From positions 124,001 to 188,000 of the forward strand of contig JASISA010000009.1 in assembly GCA_031771865.1 (NCBI GenBank): 64,000 nt of DNA, in the 5' to 3' direction. The position numbers were made by a program, and so were the translations under genes. Below, one piece after another: positions 20,842 through 31,344 of the stretch (position 1 is the stretch's first letter; each line of letters begins with the position of its first letter). Under the pieces are notes generated by a model. The model was given only the letters and a program-made list of their open reading frames with translations. It was not told where the DNA came from and ran no database searches. The DNA comes from Nothophaeocryptopus gaeumannii. Its lineage: Eukaryota; Ascomycota; Dothideomycetes; Mycosphaerellales; Mycosphaerellaceae.

Positions 20842-21721
20842 ATGCCGCCTCACGTATCGAAACGAGAGGGCATACAATGGAAAGACCTGGCTATGCACGA
20901 GCCGACCGACACGCTCGTTCTCACGTCACCCGAAAACAGATTCGTTGATATCAGAGTTCTGATTCAAGAACCACCTGAAGTCCCTCAGATTGCACGAGAT
21001 TCGGGTAAGAAGCCCATTTGCTTAAGCGTTCCGTTCATTGGACTGACACATTTCTGCAGCAATCCAGCCCTTCGCCCAACTAGACTGGGCATTCGCCGGC
21101 TTCTCCTCATCCGAGCAGATCCCTCCTTCACCCACAAAGATCACCAACACCAGCAACACAGAAGACGCTACTCCAATCTTCAAATCCACTTGGCAACATT
21201 ACGTCGACTCCCGTTTCCCCGATGCGGAGTCTGTGCAAGATTCCGGCATCATGATTACCCAGCCTGACGGCCGCACGCTCGAATCCGGAGAAATGGTCAA
21301 ACCGGATACGGGGAAGGTGACGGAGTATAAGGAGATTTGGAGGGATGTTCCGTTGAAGACGAGGAAGGATGGGAGGGTTGAGGTTGCGGTGCTCATGTTG
21401 CATGAGGATTTTGTGAAGGATGGGGAGGGAGAGGGGGAGGCGGCTGGCGATGGTGATGCGGTGGAGGAGAATAAGGTGAAGGTGAGAGGGATGGTTTTGA
21501 GAGTCGCGCAGTGGTGTCAAGGCATCATCCGAATGGGCGATCGAGATGTGGCGATTGAGAAGTGGGAACTGACGGAAGAAAAGGGATGGCAGAGACGGAT
21601 TCGAATGGGAGACTTGTGGCTGCCCTGTGGTGTGGCGATGGACTTTGATAGATTGCAGAGCGATGGGAAGGTGGTTTTCGGTGATTATGTTTGGAGGGTT
21701 GTTGAGCTCGGACTGGCCTGA
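20842..21721 (+). CDS. HRI1: Hri1-family protein
   Basis: Two exons, 20842-21004 and 21060-21721, joined as ARDS|AIQPFAQLDW, giving 274 residues. The order of motifs matches the HRI1 family: IQWKDLAMHEPTDTLVLTSP, FVDIRV, QLDWAFAGFSSS, TWQHYVDSR, then a second half with EYKEIWRDV, RVAQWCQGIIRMGDRDVAIEKW and LWLPC. Yeast Hri1 is a non-essential two-barrel lipocalin-like protein reported to interact with the kinase Hrr25; its biochemical role is unclear. An acidic Gly/Glu loop (KDGEGEGEAAGDGDAVEE) lies between the strands. No defect seen. Confidence 0.85.
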
Positions 21722-21853
21722 TCACGAGGATGGATTGAGTGTTGCGGGCGCCAGGTAGAGAGCTTCTCCCAGAATCTGCATTGCGAGTGCTCGTCTGAAT
21801 ACCCTGTCAACCACTTTAAAGCGCCTTCTCAAATTTGAATCGCTTCCGTCCAC

Positions 21854-23182
21854 TCATCGCCTTCCCAAATCGATTTTCAGCACTTGCATCATGCTATCGT
21901 CTTCTCTCGTCGAGGAATTATCCTGCAAGCCAAAGAAAGGCTTGACAGCAACTGAGACGGCACCTTCGACTAAGCCACGCACAAGGTCTTGCAGCTCTTC
22001 GCCAGTCTGCGCGAAATCTGGGAACGCGTTAACCTCTAACAGCCAAGATGTACCTTGCGCATCAACAAGGAAGTCGAGACCGAACAGCTCGAACGCGTTT
22101 GGCAGAGGCTGGAAGTGGATGCTCATGCTCCGGGCGGCAGCCTCAAACACCTCCTTAGTTGTGCTGCATATCTGCTTGAACACATCCTCTTGCCATTCCT
22201 TGCTCAAGCCAGGAATATCTTGTGGAAGCGACCAGAAGGCATACACACTCCCTTCGCGCTCACCACTTTGAAGGCAGGTGTTCGTCAGATGGCTGGGAAG
22301 GTCTTCATTGGGAGGCGCAGACGCCGATGGAGCGACATAGGGTTGACCGGCGAACAATGCCAGCATTGGCTTGTAGACAAACACCCTCAGAGCGCCCACT
22401 GCGAGAACGTACGTCCGAATGTGGAACTTCCGTCCAGCAGATGGATGTCCTTCGGGCATCAGTAGTGGCGGATGAACGTATGGCTGGGCAACAAAGTGCC
22501 TCAGTTGAGACGCAATGACACCGTTGCCGTCATCGTTACTCTCAATCCCAGGTTTATCGAAGTCTGGTTGGGAGGAGGTTTCATCTTCGTCTTCGTCGTC
22601 GGAGGGCAGATCCCACTCCTCGAAGATCTCGGTAAGCTCTTCCTCGGAGCCGAAGAGTCTGATGCCTTGCCCACGATCACTCATGCCTGGCTTGAGGATC
22701 CACAATTCTCTTTTCTCTGGGTCTGCATCGAGCGTTTCATTCCTAGCCCAGCTTTCTTTCAACTCGTAAGCCTCAATCAATGCATCATCGAGGAACTCTG
22801 CAAAGTCGACTTCGAACTCCACGCTTGGCTTGACATGCTCCCTCAAGGGGCTCTTTGGGTGTTTGGTCAACCAATGTGAGACTGTCGTTGAGAGATAGTG
22901 CTTCCGTATCAGGGCTTTTCGTATGACAAAGCTGTTGGCCAAAGACGTTGGTGCATTTGAAATGAGATGATCAAAGTCGATGCTCTCGTATTGGCGCCAC
23001 TGTAACAGTCTGCTGGAAGGGGACGGCAGTTCTGACACATCATCGATCAAGACCAGCAACTCCGGAGGGAGGCATTTCTGTAGAGCTGCTAACAACAATG
23101 GCTGTACGTATTTGTCCTCGTAGTTGACTATGGCATAGATCTTCGTGTCGTCCACTGGTAGCTGGGCGAGACCAGGAGACAT
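21854..23182 (-). CDS. Tubulin-tyrosine ligase family protein (Pby1-like)
   Basis: Single exon, 442 residues. The ATP-grasp TTL pattern is visible: WILKPGMSDRGQGIRLF (ATP-binding loop, about residue 163), HIRTYVLAVGALRVFVYK, HLTNTCLQ, and LFGLDFLVDAQGTSWLLEVNAFPDF (metal-binding Asp/Glu/Asn). An acidic loop (DLPSDDEDEDETSS) interrupts the domain. Ascomycete relatives correspond to the TTL half of yeast Pby1, a P-body-associated protein. The substrate is not established, so tubulin modification should not be assumed. It converges with HRI1 across about 130 bp. Confidence 0.85.
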   Translation of the reverse strand: MSPGLAQLPVDDTKIYAIVNYEDKYVQPLLLAALQKCLPPELLVLIDDVSELPSPSSRLLQWRQYESIDFDHLISNAPTSLANSFVIRKALIRKHYLSTTVSHWLTKHPKSPLREHVKPSVEFEVDFAEFLDDALIEAYELKESWARNETLDADPEKRELWILKPGMSDRGQGIRLFGSEEELTEIFEEWDLPSDDEDEDETSSQPDFDKPGIESNDDGNGVIASQLRHFVAQPYVHPPLLMPEGHPSAGRKFHIRTYVLAVGALRVFVYKPMLALFAGQPYVAPSASAPPNEDLPSHLTNTCLQSGEREGSVYAFWSLPQDIPGLSKEWQEDVFKQICSTTKEVFEAAARSMSIHFQPLPNAFELFGLDFLVDAQGTSWLLEVNAFPDFAQTGEELQDLVRGLVEGAVSVAVKPFFGLQDNSSTREDDSMMQVLKIDLGRR

Positions 23183-23765
23183 TGCTGGTAATCAATCCTT
23201 CTGGAGTCGAGTAATGTGCCGCCTGGCCGCAAGTGTCTTGAGGTGCTCGAAAAGGTGCCAAGTCGGGTTTTGGGCTGGTGATGTTCGTGCGCTTCGGAAG
23301 CCGGCAGTGTGGCCCTCGGAGCACTTGGCACCTTTCCAAAGCTTCTCTCGACCAGCAAACTCCTTTCCTTAGACATCATCTCTACTACAACATCATTGAC
23401 ATACAACTGCTCCAGATGTACGACACGCGTTGGTCTGCGAACAGGCGCCACAAATATCTGACGACAGGATGCATTCTCAAACCAAACATGTCCTCACCAC
23501 AAAAGCGGGCCCGTGCAATGACTACGCGTCCCTCGACCTCTCCGCGCAAAAAGCCGCGCATCGAACGACGGCTAGCATATCTAGACGCCTGCTGTCTCTG
23601 GAGAAAGCCTCGCAGCTGATGTAAGGACGCGTAGGTGCGCGCCCATCTCTTCTTATACAGAATCACGCCTTGCATTCCATGCCACATTCGCTGTCCCTCT
23701 TGCCTATTCGCGATCTTGGTACTGCATTGCAATGCTTAAATTGAGCTCCTCTATATGGCTTTCAA
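23183..23765. other. intergenic upstream of the ASST remnant
   Basis: Holds the TTL promoter and possibly decayed 5' sequence of the arylsulfotransferase remnant. No frame here resembles the missing N-terminus. A short basic frame around 23489-23620 has no known family. Confidence 0.45.
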
Positions 23766-24729
23766 TTGATCAATTCCCAAATTGTATGCTCAGAGCCGGT
23801 TTGTCCTGACACCTACATGTGGGATGCTCTCTTTCAGATATTCGATCTGGACTCTGGAGAGCTTGTCTTCGAATGGCGCGCCTCTGATCATTTCAGCTTT
23901 GACGAATCGTACGCATCGAAAGATACGACGACAGAAGACGAGCCATGGGATTGGTTCCATATCAATCAAGTCGAGAAAGACGAGGCGGGCCACTACCTGG
24001 TTTCGTCGCGCCATCTACGAACGATTGCGTATGTGAACGGCACAAGCGGCGATGTGCTATGGAAGCTGGGAGGAAAGGACAACTCGTTCCAAGATCTTTC
24101 GGATCGCCAAGCCACGCTATTCATCGGCCAGCATGATGCACATTTGAATCGCGAAGGCGATCGAACCTTCATCACGATGTTCGACGACCGAGCAGACTGG
24201 CAGTACGAGCTCGAGCACCTCTCGAAAAGACGAAAGATCGAAGTCGACCTCGAGAAGATGACCGCAAAGGTGGATACCGACTACGTGCATCCATCGCACA
24301 TATTTGCTTTCTCGCAGGGTTCATATCAGAGTCTGTCGAACGGCAACGTACTCCCGGGCTATAGATGCTGCGGCGCGCTCATGGAATTCTCGCCCGACGG
24401 AGATCCTATGCGATGCTTACATCCAGCCATCTTCGCGATTCAGCTCCGGCGAATTCTAGAGCTGTCGCGACTCGAAGTTCGACTGGACTGGTAAACCACT
24501 TATCATGCCCAGTGTAGTGCTCGAAAGCGACAATTTGCATGTCTCCTGGCTGGGCTCAACCGCAGTGCGGAGTTGGTCATTGGAACACTCGCAGTCCGCC
24601 GAAGGGCAGTTCGAACATGTCTTGGACTTTGAGAAGACTGGTTTCGAAACTGAACTCACCATCGATGATGGAGTGATGCTTCGTCAATACATTAGATTCT
24701 TCTTTCGATCCCACCCACATGTCAATTAA
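23766..24729 (+). pseudogene. Arylsulfotransferase-like pseudogene
   Basis: The frame from 23766 encodes the middle of a fungal arylsulfotransferase-family protein: ALFQIFDLDSGELVFEWRAS, DWFHINQVEKDEAGHYLVSS, GDVLWKLGGKDNSF and QHDAHLNREGD. The N-terminal portion, roughly 200 residues in family members, is missing. Near 24396-24402 the homologous reading moves to another frame (EILCDAYIQPSSRFSSGEF), which then hits a TAG at 24457-24459. It continues as SCRDSKFDWTGKPLIMPSVV to the stop at 24727, where the protein is again cut short of the usual C-terminus. So it is truncated at both ends, with one frameshift and one nonsense codon. The family is secreted or membrane-linked and would transfer sulfate groups, but this copy should be inactive. 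Confidence 0.75.
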
Positions 24730-25227
24730 ACTTCCAAACCCTCCCCGGATCTTCCTGATCCGGAGCCTGTGGCCGACGGCCCGTCTCCCAAACTCCCGTG
24801 TCATCAACCCTCACATTGGCTCATCTCAGCTCAGCGCTAGCGAATGTCAGTGGCACAGCACCGGGTCGAAGGACTCCGAACGGGCCTCAAAGTTTTCGGA
24901 ACCATCGAGATGGATGGCGTAAACGAAAAGGTCAGGTTGGACGGGGGAATCCTTGTTCATGGGTATGGGTTAGAGTTTGGCTGAGATGACTGCAGGCCTG
25001 GACTTCATGGTATTCAGAGGCTGATCAGAGCATTGCTAAATGGAGAGCTTCCAGCTATGGGCTTGCTCTTTCATTGCCAATCAGGCTGTTCAACCGCTGA
25101 TATCGCCAGAGCGCATCGAGTGGAGGGTAAAGGAAACGCAGTCGAGCAGCAGCGGGCCTATTTCAGAGGCCTAGCCGACAAGAACCGCTGTCACTGAAAC
25201 AAAATGGCCTTACAAGGCCGGCTTATG
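24730..25227. other. intergenic between convergent units
   Basis: About 500 bp between the ASST remnant and the WW gene. No gene seen. Confidence 0.5.
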
Positions 25228-26279
25228 TTAGTCCTCGTAGTAATCCTCGCGCTCCTCTTCTAGATTCTCGCGAGCCTGGGTGTTGTTAGTTGGGTGGCTT
25301 CAAGACACTATTGGCGAGTTGCTCACCTCCTGCAGATCCTCAAGCCCGTCACTGCTGGCATCCGAGTCTGCAGCAGCCTCGATAGCCTCGTTGTACTCTT
25401 GTTGGGCCTCGTGGAGCGATTCGGCGTCACTGTCGTGGGCGGGTGGAGCGGCGTATTGGTCCGCGCTACCGTACGATTCTGCATCTGGCATGGCGGCGTA
25501 CGAAGCAGGGGCAGAAGGCGCAGCGGCGGCAGCTTTGTGCTCATCGTCACTGTCACCGTCTGCGACAAAATCAGTCTGCTGAGTCTTTGATGTACACCAA
25601 ACCCCAGTCCATATTACGAACCTGCGATCAAAGCGCCGGCAACACCACCGACAGCTAGACTAGCCGCACCAGCGAGAAGCATCTTCTTCTTGTCAGAGGA
25701 CTTCTCCTTCTTCTCAGCCTCAGCGGCATCACCGTAGTACTGCTGAGAGTTCTGCTGGTGCTGGTAGTCGCTTTGAGGGCCGGGAGCAGGCATTCCGCCG
25801 TCGCCGTACTGGTTGTAGAAACCGCTGGACTCGCCATGACCGCGGTCAGCGCCCTGGTAGCCTGGTTGCGGAGGAGAAGCGTAGCCCGAGGGTGGTTGCG
25901 GAGATGCGCATCCAGAGGGCGGTGGAGGAGCGTAGCCGGCGTAGTGTCGCTGTTGAGGTGGGTCCTACTGTGTGCGACCAGTGGCTTGCTCTACGTAATA
26001 GTAGCGCTGGGATGTATGATCCCACTGAGAGATCCAGCCCGCGGGAAGCTGAGGCTGGCCAGGAGGACCTGACTGTGATGGTAGTGGGGCATACTGCTGC
26101 TGCGGTGCCTGACCGTGTTAAGCTGATGGAGGGGCGCCGGCGTAGGAGTGCTCAGCGGACTGTGGCTGCTCGTCGTAGCCGCGAGCGTGAAACGACTCAG
26201 CTGAATTTTCCCAGTAACGAGCGGCATGAAAGCGACGTTGCAGTACCTTAAGTTCCAAGGAGAACAATGACCTTGGCAT
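25228..26279 (-). pseudogene. WW-domain protein gene with two nonsense codons
   Basis: Exons on the minus strand: 26279-25623, 25560-25327, 25275-25228, total 939 nt in one frame. The first ATG (26279) is tentative. A WW domain is clear: LPAGWISQWDHTSQRYYYVE then QATGRTQ. The next codon, which should be the second conserved Trp (TGG), is TAG (25965-25967), followed by DPP. Further upstream, a Gln/Pro-rich stretch has TAA (26118-26120), probably from CAA. Downstream the protein is Pro/Tyr/Gly-rich, then has a hydrophobic glycine-zipper-like segment (KKMLLAGAASLAVGGVAGAL) and an acidic tail (DGDSDDEH, DYYED). Introns are intact. WW domains bind Pro-rich peptides. Either this allele is dead or a shorter downstream product is made. 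Confidence 0.7.
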
Positions 26280-26371
26280 CAGTCGCCCAACTCTTCCGAC
26301 GGCGACGACAAGGTTCTGTTCGAGGCTTGGTCCAACCTCATCTCATGGTAGCATGTGAAATTATATGGCTC

Positions 26372-28270
26372 TCAACAGGTTTCAGCCCTGCAATCAAGAC
26401 ACTTCCAACCCCATTGCTTTAAATCCGGGTCGCCATATCCTAGTGCTTCCAAAGCTCGAAGACCATGCCAGAAAGGCGTCATGGTCGGACTCACACGACC
26501 ATCTTCGGGACGGTCATCTGCAATGGAACGGAGCGACTTGACCAACACTCTGATGCTGAATGTGTCCACCTGAGTTCTTAGCGTCGCTGCAAAGCCGGCA
26601 TAGAGCAAGGCAGAACTCAAGGTGCAGTAAAGTGCATCCCACGAGACATAGACGAATGGCGTCAGGGGTTTCAGGCACACGAATGCTTCTACTATTGCCT
26701 TGAACGCCTTGTTCATGGCAGCAAAGTGCTCAACCTTTTCTTCCGCCTTGGCGTACGTGTTGAGACACCAAGCACGGTGCAGCTCGGCCTTCAGATGGAG
26801 CAAATGGATGGTGAAGAGATGCTTCTCCAACCTGGCCTGCATGGTTCTGGCAGACTCCAGAGAGCACCCTTCACTTCGAGCAAGGAGCTCAATCTGGCCG
26901 ACTTTTGCATGCAACGCCCTGGTCTGATCAAGCTGCATCGTCTGGTCCAACTCTTCTACCCTCTGCGTCTGCCACTCGAGCCGGATGCAGCTCACGGCGT
27001 GCATCAGATCCAGATATTCCAGCTTGCTACTGAGAAGCGTCTTGACCACGTCGTACGACTTGGGCAAGAAACTGTACGGCCGGCGGTCGAAGGCTAACGC
27101 CAACATGGAGTCCAAATGGATGACGGCTTTCCAGACAGGGTGCAGATCATTCTGAGTAGAAGAGTAGAGGTGCAATCCCATGCTCTCTGCATTTCTAGTC
27201 GAGACCGCAAGGAAAGTCCATCCGGCGCCTGGATTCGAGTCATTGGCAATCACCCATTCGAAGATCAGCGTAGTCTGAATTGTATCCAGAGATGGCTGCA
27301 CATAAAAGTTGGCCAGGCGGAGACATTCGAACGAGCAAGCAACGAAGACCCTCGTCGTTAAGACACGCTCCGACGAAATCTCATCCGCAAGCTGACACCC
27401 AGCAGCCAAGACCGCATAAAGAAGCGCATACCAAGCCAAATCACTATACGGCAAGTCAGTCGCCACGCGCTCAAGAAGCTCCTCGTTTGTCTCATGCTCA
27501 ACGAGGTGAATAACATTGCAGATCTTCCGCTCAAAATCCTCCGAATCCAGCAAGTACGGCGTGAACGGTATGGCAATTTGCTGATACGCCCTATAGTACC
27601 GCATGCATCTGTCACTACTGGGAAGAGACCTCAAGATGTCCCCGAGGGTTACTCTTGCTGTCGCTGACCAGAGACTGCCAAAAGGATGGAGCGGAGTTCT
27701 GTTAGTCAGTCCAAACGCTGACGCCACCGATATATCCGCTGGCAGCCGCTGTTGCTGACTGTTCTTATTCTGACCCCGAGAGATGAGGCTTTGGAAGAAG
27801 GATGCTTGCGAGTTTCGGCCTAGGAAGAGCGTCTCGCCTGTCTGTTCGATGTTCTGACAAAGCTGAGTCGTATTCTCTGATAGATTATCGAGGAGCTCTG
27901 GTAAGCCCTGAACTCCTGCGGAAACATCTCCGTCGAGGAGGGAGGAGGGTTTTGGCTGGATACTTGTTGCTGTCGCGCTTGCTTGTTGCGGCGATTGGCC
28001 ATAACCCGAATGAATGTGCTCGGTGAGAGCTGGTGTTTTCTCCGATTCCTTCACCCTCGCTGGCGCGCTCTCATAGATGCACAGGTGAACATGCTTCCTC
28101 CTCCGACAAGTCGAACAAGGCTCCTCATAATTGCAAGCGACTTTGCGACTTCGACATGGTAAGCAAGCCTTCGGACGTCGATTCCTCCTCTTCTTGATCA
28201 CCCCAGCTCCAGGTCGTGATCCGGATGCAGCAGGCTGTTGCGGCTCTTCTCCAATCTCTGTGTCATCCAT
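26372..28270 (-). CDS. Zn2Cys6 fungal transcription factor
   Basis: Single exon, 632 residues, ATG at 28270. The zinc cluster lies near the N-terminus (residues about 35-65): basic KKRRNRRPKA, then CLPCRSRKVAC, CSTC and the last Cys in HVHLC, giving C-x2-C-x6-C-x5-C-x2-C-x8-C. The rest matches a fungal-specific middle homology region (RYYRAYQQIAIPF, YALLYAVLAAGCQLADEISS, AVSTRNAESMGLHL, DSMLALAFDRRPYSFLPKSYD). Such proteins are nuclear regulators of metabolism. The target genes are unknown. It lies upstream of the damaged WW gene on the same strand and could regulate nearby accessory genes, but no binding sites were proven. Confidence 0.9.
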   Translation of the reverse strand: MDDTEIGEEPQQPAASGSRPGAGVIKKRRNRRPKACLPCRSRKVACNYEEPCSTCRRRKHVHLCIYESAPARVKESEKTPALTEHIHSGYGQSPQQASATATSIQPKPSSLLDGDVSAGVQGLPELLDNLSENTTQLCQNIEQTGETLFLGRNSQASFFQSLISRGQNKNSQQQRLPADISVASAFGLTNRTPLHPFGSLWSATARVTLGDILRSLPSSDRCMRYYRAYQQIAIPFTPYLLDSEDFERKICNVIHLVEHETNEELLERVATDLPYSDLAWYALLYAVLAAGCQLADEISSERVLTTRVFVACSFECLRLANFYVQPSLDTIQTTLIFEWVIANDSNPGAGWTFLAVSTRNAESMGLHLYSSTQNDLHPVWKAVIHLDSMLALAFDRRPYSFLPKSYDVVKTLLSSKLEYLDLMHAVSCIRLEWQTQRVEELDQTMQLDQTRALHAKVGQIELLARSEGCSLESARTMQARLEKHLFTIHLLHLKAELHRAWCLNTYAKAEEKVEHFAAMNKAFKAIVEAFVCLKPLTPFVYVSWDALYCTLSSALLYAGFAATLRTQVDTFSIRVLVKSLRSIADDRPEDGRVSPTMTPFWHGLRALEALGYGDPDLKQWGWKCLDCRAETC

Positions 28271-28406
28271 GGACTGTCCTCGGTGTAAGAAGTCATCATC
28301 ATGCTCGTAATCAGAAATTCGCGTACCCCAGGTCTTGGAGCTATAAACTCCTCTTTCGGAGACAACTTGACCTCGGTGTTTAGCAAAGCATGGACAGCCA
28401 CAAGCC

Positions 28407-28802
28407 CTACGTCATGTCCTTCTTAATAATCATCTTCTTCAAACTCTTGGCGGTTCTCGCACCCTGACGGGGTTTTGGATCCAGTATCATCTTCTTCTTG
28501 CGCTTTGCACGATCCCACTCTTCTGCTCGGTGCCTCTTCGTAGAAATGCGTTCAATGATGTAGTCTGTTCGCGAAGGAGGTGTGGAGCCCTTTTGTATGG
28601 AGCCTTGTGGATTCTTCACGACAACGGTCCGACTTCTCTCCGCGGGTTCCCCAGTTTGGAGAAGCCGGGGGTACGTTGAGGAGGTGGACATGGGGTGCGG
28701 TGGAGTGTCAAGTAGTGGACTGTGCATGTGACAGACTGCTTGACGGCGGACTACGTGCCCAGGGATAATGATGGAGTATCTCTGAACTGGTGAAGAAGTC
28801 AT
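28407..28802 (-). CDS. Possible small basic protein, uncertain
   Basis: A 131-codon minus-strand frame rich in Lys/Arg, ending KKMIIKKDM. A second minus frame (29037-28708) overlaps its start. Either may be coding, or both may be exons of a gene (or 3' exons of the arrestin-like gene) that I could not splice together. No domain recognised. Stretches such as DYIIERISTKRHRAEEWDR look protein-like, so I record it with low confidence. Confidence 0.3.
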   Translation of the reverse strand: MTSSPVQRYSIIIPGHVVRRQAVCHMHSPLLDTPPHPMSTSSTYPRLLQTGEPAERSRTVVVKNPQGSIQKGSTPPSRTDYIIERISTKRHRAEEWDRAKRKKKMILDPKPRQGARTAKSLKKMIIKKDMT

Positions 28803-29061
28803 TCTTGGGATTGATTGTGCGTGCTGCTTGTGCAGCTGCGTTCCGCTGGCGCGCTAATATGGGTATCATGGTATCGTCTGACCAAATAGTATCCAAACCT
28901 CCGCGCTCGTGCCTCCACTCCGCCTTTGCTCCTCGTCTTCGTTCCGTAGTCGTGAAGTCGTGGGTTATGTCCAGGGACATCCCAGCACCAATGACATACT
29001 CTCTCCGAGGGTATCGGTACCTCCACGTCATCGCCAAATCTCATCCGATTCGTCTTGTTGC

Positions 29062-30409
29062 TCAAGGCTCATGAACAACCTGAACCGGCAATCGCAACTT
29101 CGTAGTCGTGCTCGCATCATCGTCAAAAGTGACAGCCAAATCAATCGCATATCGTCGGCTCAGAAGCGGAGACCAGAAGTTGGGAGCCAGGAAAGCCTCG
29201 TTGTCGATCAAGAAAGGGATTGTCGTTGAGTTCGTGAAGATTTCTTCGCCAGTGCCGTTTTTGTCATCTGCGAAGTTCGTCAGTCTAAATACATTCAACA
29301 TGGCGTTGGTTCTGGAAAGACATACCATCACTCTCTGAATCACTGCTTTCCCATCTCTTCAACTCAACCGTCTGACTCTGCGCATTACTCTTCCCCTGCT
29401 TAACAGCCGCTTTGCTGAAATGCACGGCTTGCATCGTATGCAGCTCAGGCCTGCACTTCTGCGGCATAACAAAAGTCGTAGCCCTCAAGTGCGCCTTCAC
29501 ACTCAACGTCCTAGGCAATTGCGGCCTCTGAAACCGATCCGTCGAGTCTCTCGACAACATGGAAAGCAAATTGATAGGTGTCCGTGTTCGTTTCTCGCCA
29601 GAGTGAAAAGCAATAGCAGGCGGTTCCTCGCTAATAACCCCAATCCTCGTCGAAATCCTACTCCCTTTCTGCTTCAAAACATTCGACGTCCTCAACGTGT
29701 ACTCGCCCGGGAAATCCTCCACAGGAACCAGATCCGGGCTCGATCTCGGCAAGAACTGAAAACGCTTCGTATTAGAAGAGATGGTTTTTTGTCAATGACA
29801 GCCGAGGCAGTGATGGTGTAGGTGATTTGATAATCAGCTGCCGGTTCTAATTTGAAAGCATCGGACCAATGTCGGGAGCCATCCTTCGAGTCAAGAGAGG
29901 GGAGGAGGGATTGTGTGGTTCCTGAGAGGGTTGAGCCGGAGAAGACGGAAGCTGCATCGTTGTCTTGGTTTTGGAGCATGAATTTGAAGGGGATCTCGAC
30001 TCTGAGTCTGCCGCTTTCTAAGGGCTTTGCTGGTTTATGGCCGTCGAAGATTGATGCTGAGACGAACTAAGATGACACGTCAGCTGCGTGTGATCAGATT
30101 GAATAGTTGCAAACTCACAGTGTGTGTATCATAGTTCGAGAAGCTGTTCAAGGAGCCATGCACTTGATCGACTGTCTTCGTTTGAACATTGCCTACGTTT
30201 TGTCAATTTCTTGCATCAATTTTGAAGCAACGTTGATTGGTATCACCTTTGACGAGTATTCGATACCGAAGGCCCTCATGTGGCTTCTTGAGAGTGTATA
30301 CCGCTTTTCCAGAGATGCGATCATCGCCATGATAGGTAGGCGTATCGGCAGAGGTATCGTCCAAAGAGATATGGGCATCCACCTGTGGTGATATTCTCCA
30401 GTGAGGCAT
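29062..30409 (-). CDS. Arrestin-like protein, possible 1-nt frameshift
   Basis: Exons on the minus strand: 30409-30247, 30192-30119, 30066-29326, 29267-29062. Joins are clean (RILVKG|NVQTKT, YDTHT|FVSASIF, SDSESD|DKNGTG). The beta-rich sequence fits the arrestin fold: DDRISGKAVYTL, RLRVEIPFKFML, DYQITYTITASAVI, FLPRSSPDLVPVEDFPGEYTL, AIDLAVTF, TKLRLPVQVV. Fungal arrestin-like adaptors guide ubiquitin ligases to plasma-membrane transporters. The four exons total 1,184 nt, one short of a multiple of three. The break falls at a run of six T (29785-29790, plus strand), and one more base would join VIDKK to TISSNTKRFQFLPR. Alternatively a 44-nt intron with a poor GTCATT donor removes the tract and also restores the frame. 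Confidence 0.7.
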
Positions 30410-31344
30410 ATTGTTGTTAGAAGGGTGCTAATAGTAGAGGTCGACAGCAAGAGGCAAGTGGGTTGTAAACAGAGAAGTAGACCAGCCAGCAAGATAGCCT
30501 TATAATCCAAACCAAGTACCAACAGATGAGACGTCCAACCTACCGTCTATAAGTGTATCACCTCAGCCAAGGGCCAGCCAGTGAGGTCCACAGGGGCCCC
30601 TACGCGACAATGCACCGAATGATTACAATCAAGCCCGACCTTGGCACTGACTCTAAAAGAAAAGCGTTGATAAGAAAAGCGATCCGTTGGCGGGTTGGTG
30701 CGGAATAAAGGGTACCCGTCCTGCATACATGCTCGACAAGGCGTGGGATCAGGAGAGCGAGACAACAAAGCTCAGAAACCGATACGAGTGACAGAACACG
30801 GCAAACGATCTTGTCGCACGTGTCACGGTGAACGCCGAGTGCAGATCGTTTTCGTTGCTGTGGGAGCATTTGGGTTTGCGAGGGCTTGAGAAGGGAGGCA
30901 ATCCCAGCCCTTCATTGCTGTCCTCAGCGCAGCCCAAAGCAGGACATTGCGCCCGTGTAAGCGATTACAGGAGTAAATTTCTTCGAGGTGTTGTTGGAAT
31001 TGGTCTTCAGCGTGGCAGAAGGAATGATGACATGATGTACAATCCGTCCGAATCTTGTACTCCTACGGGCGCGATTCAGCTAGCCCTACGCAGCAAAAGA
31101 TTGGCGTGCAGCGTTCGCGTTTGGTGAGGCGCACCGAGCGGGTGCCGAGTGGCAGAGCGATGGGAGTTGAGCCTCACTTTGCTCGGTCCGAAGCTCGGTT
31201 TTAGAGAAACATCTCTCAGGCAGAACAATGCTATACACCTGAGTCACTTGGAAAGTTGCAATGCTTCGGCAGAATGGTATAAGTATATGGACAATACGGT
31301 GTGCAAGCTACAGCCTTTTGAGGAAGATTGCTTCACCATCCGAT
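30410..31344. other. divergent promoter region, arrestin-like / MFS
   Basis: About 0.9 kb between two divergently transcribed genes. No coding frame supported. An MFS leader frame open from 31261 is probably 5' UTR. Confidence 0.5.
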
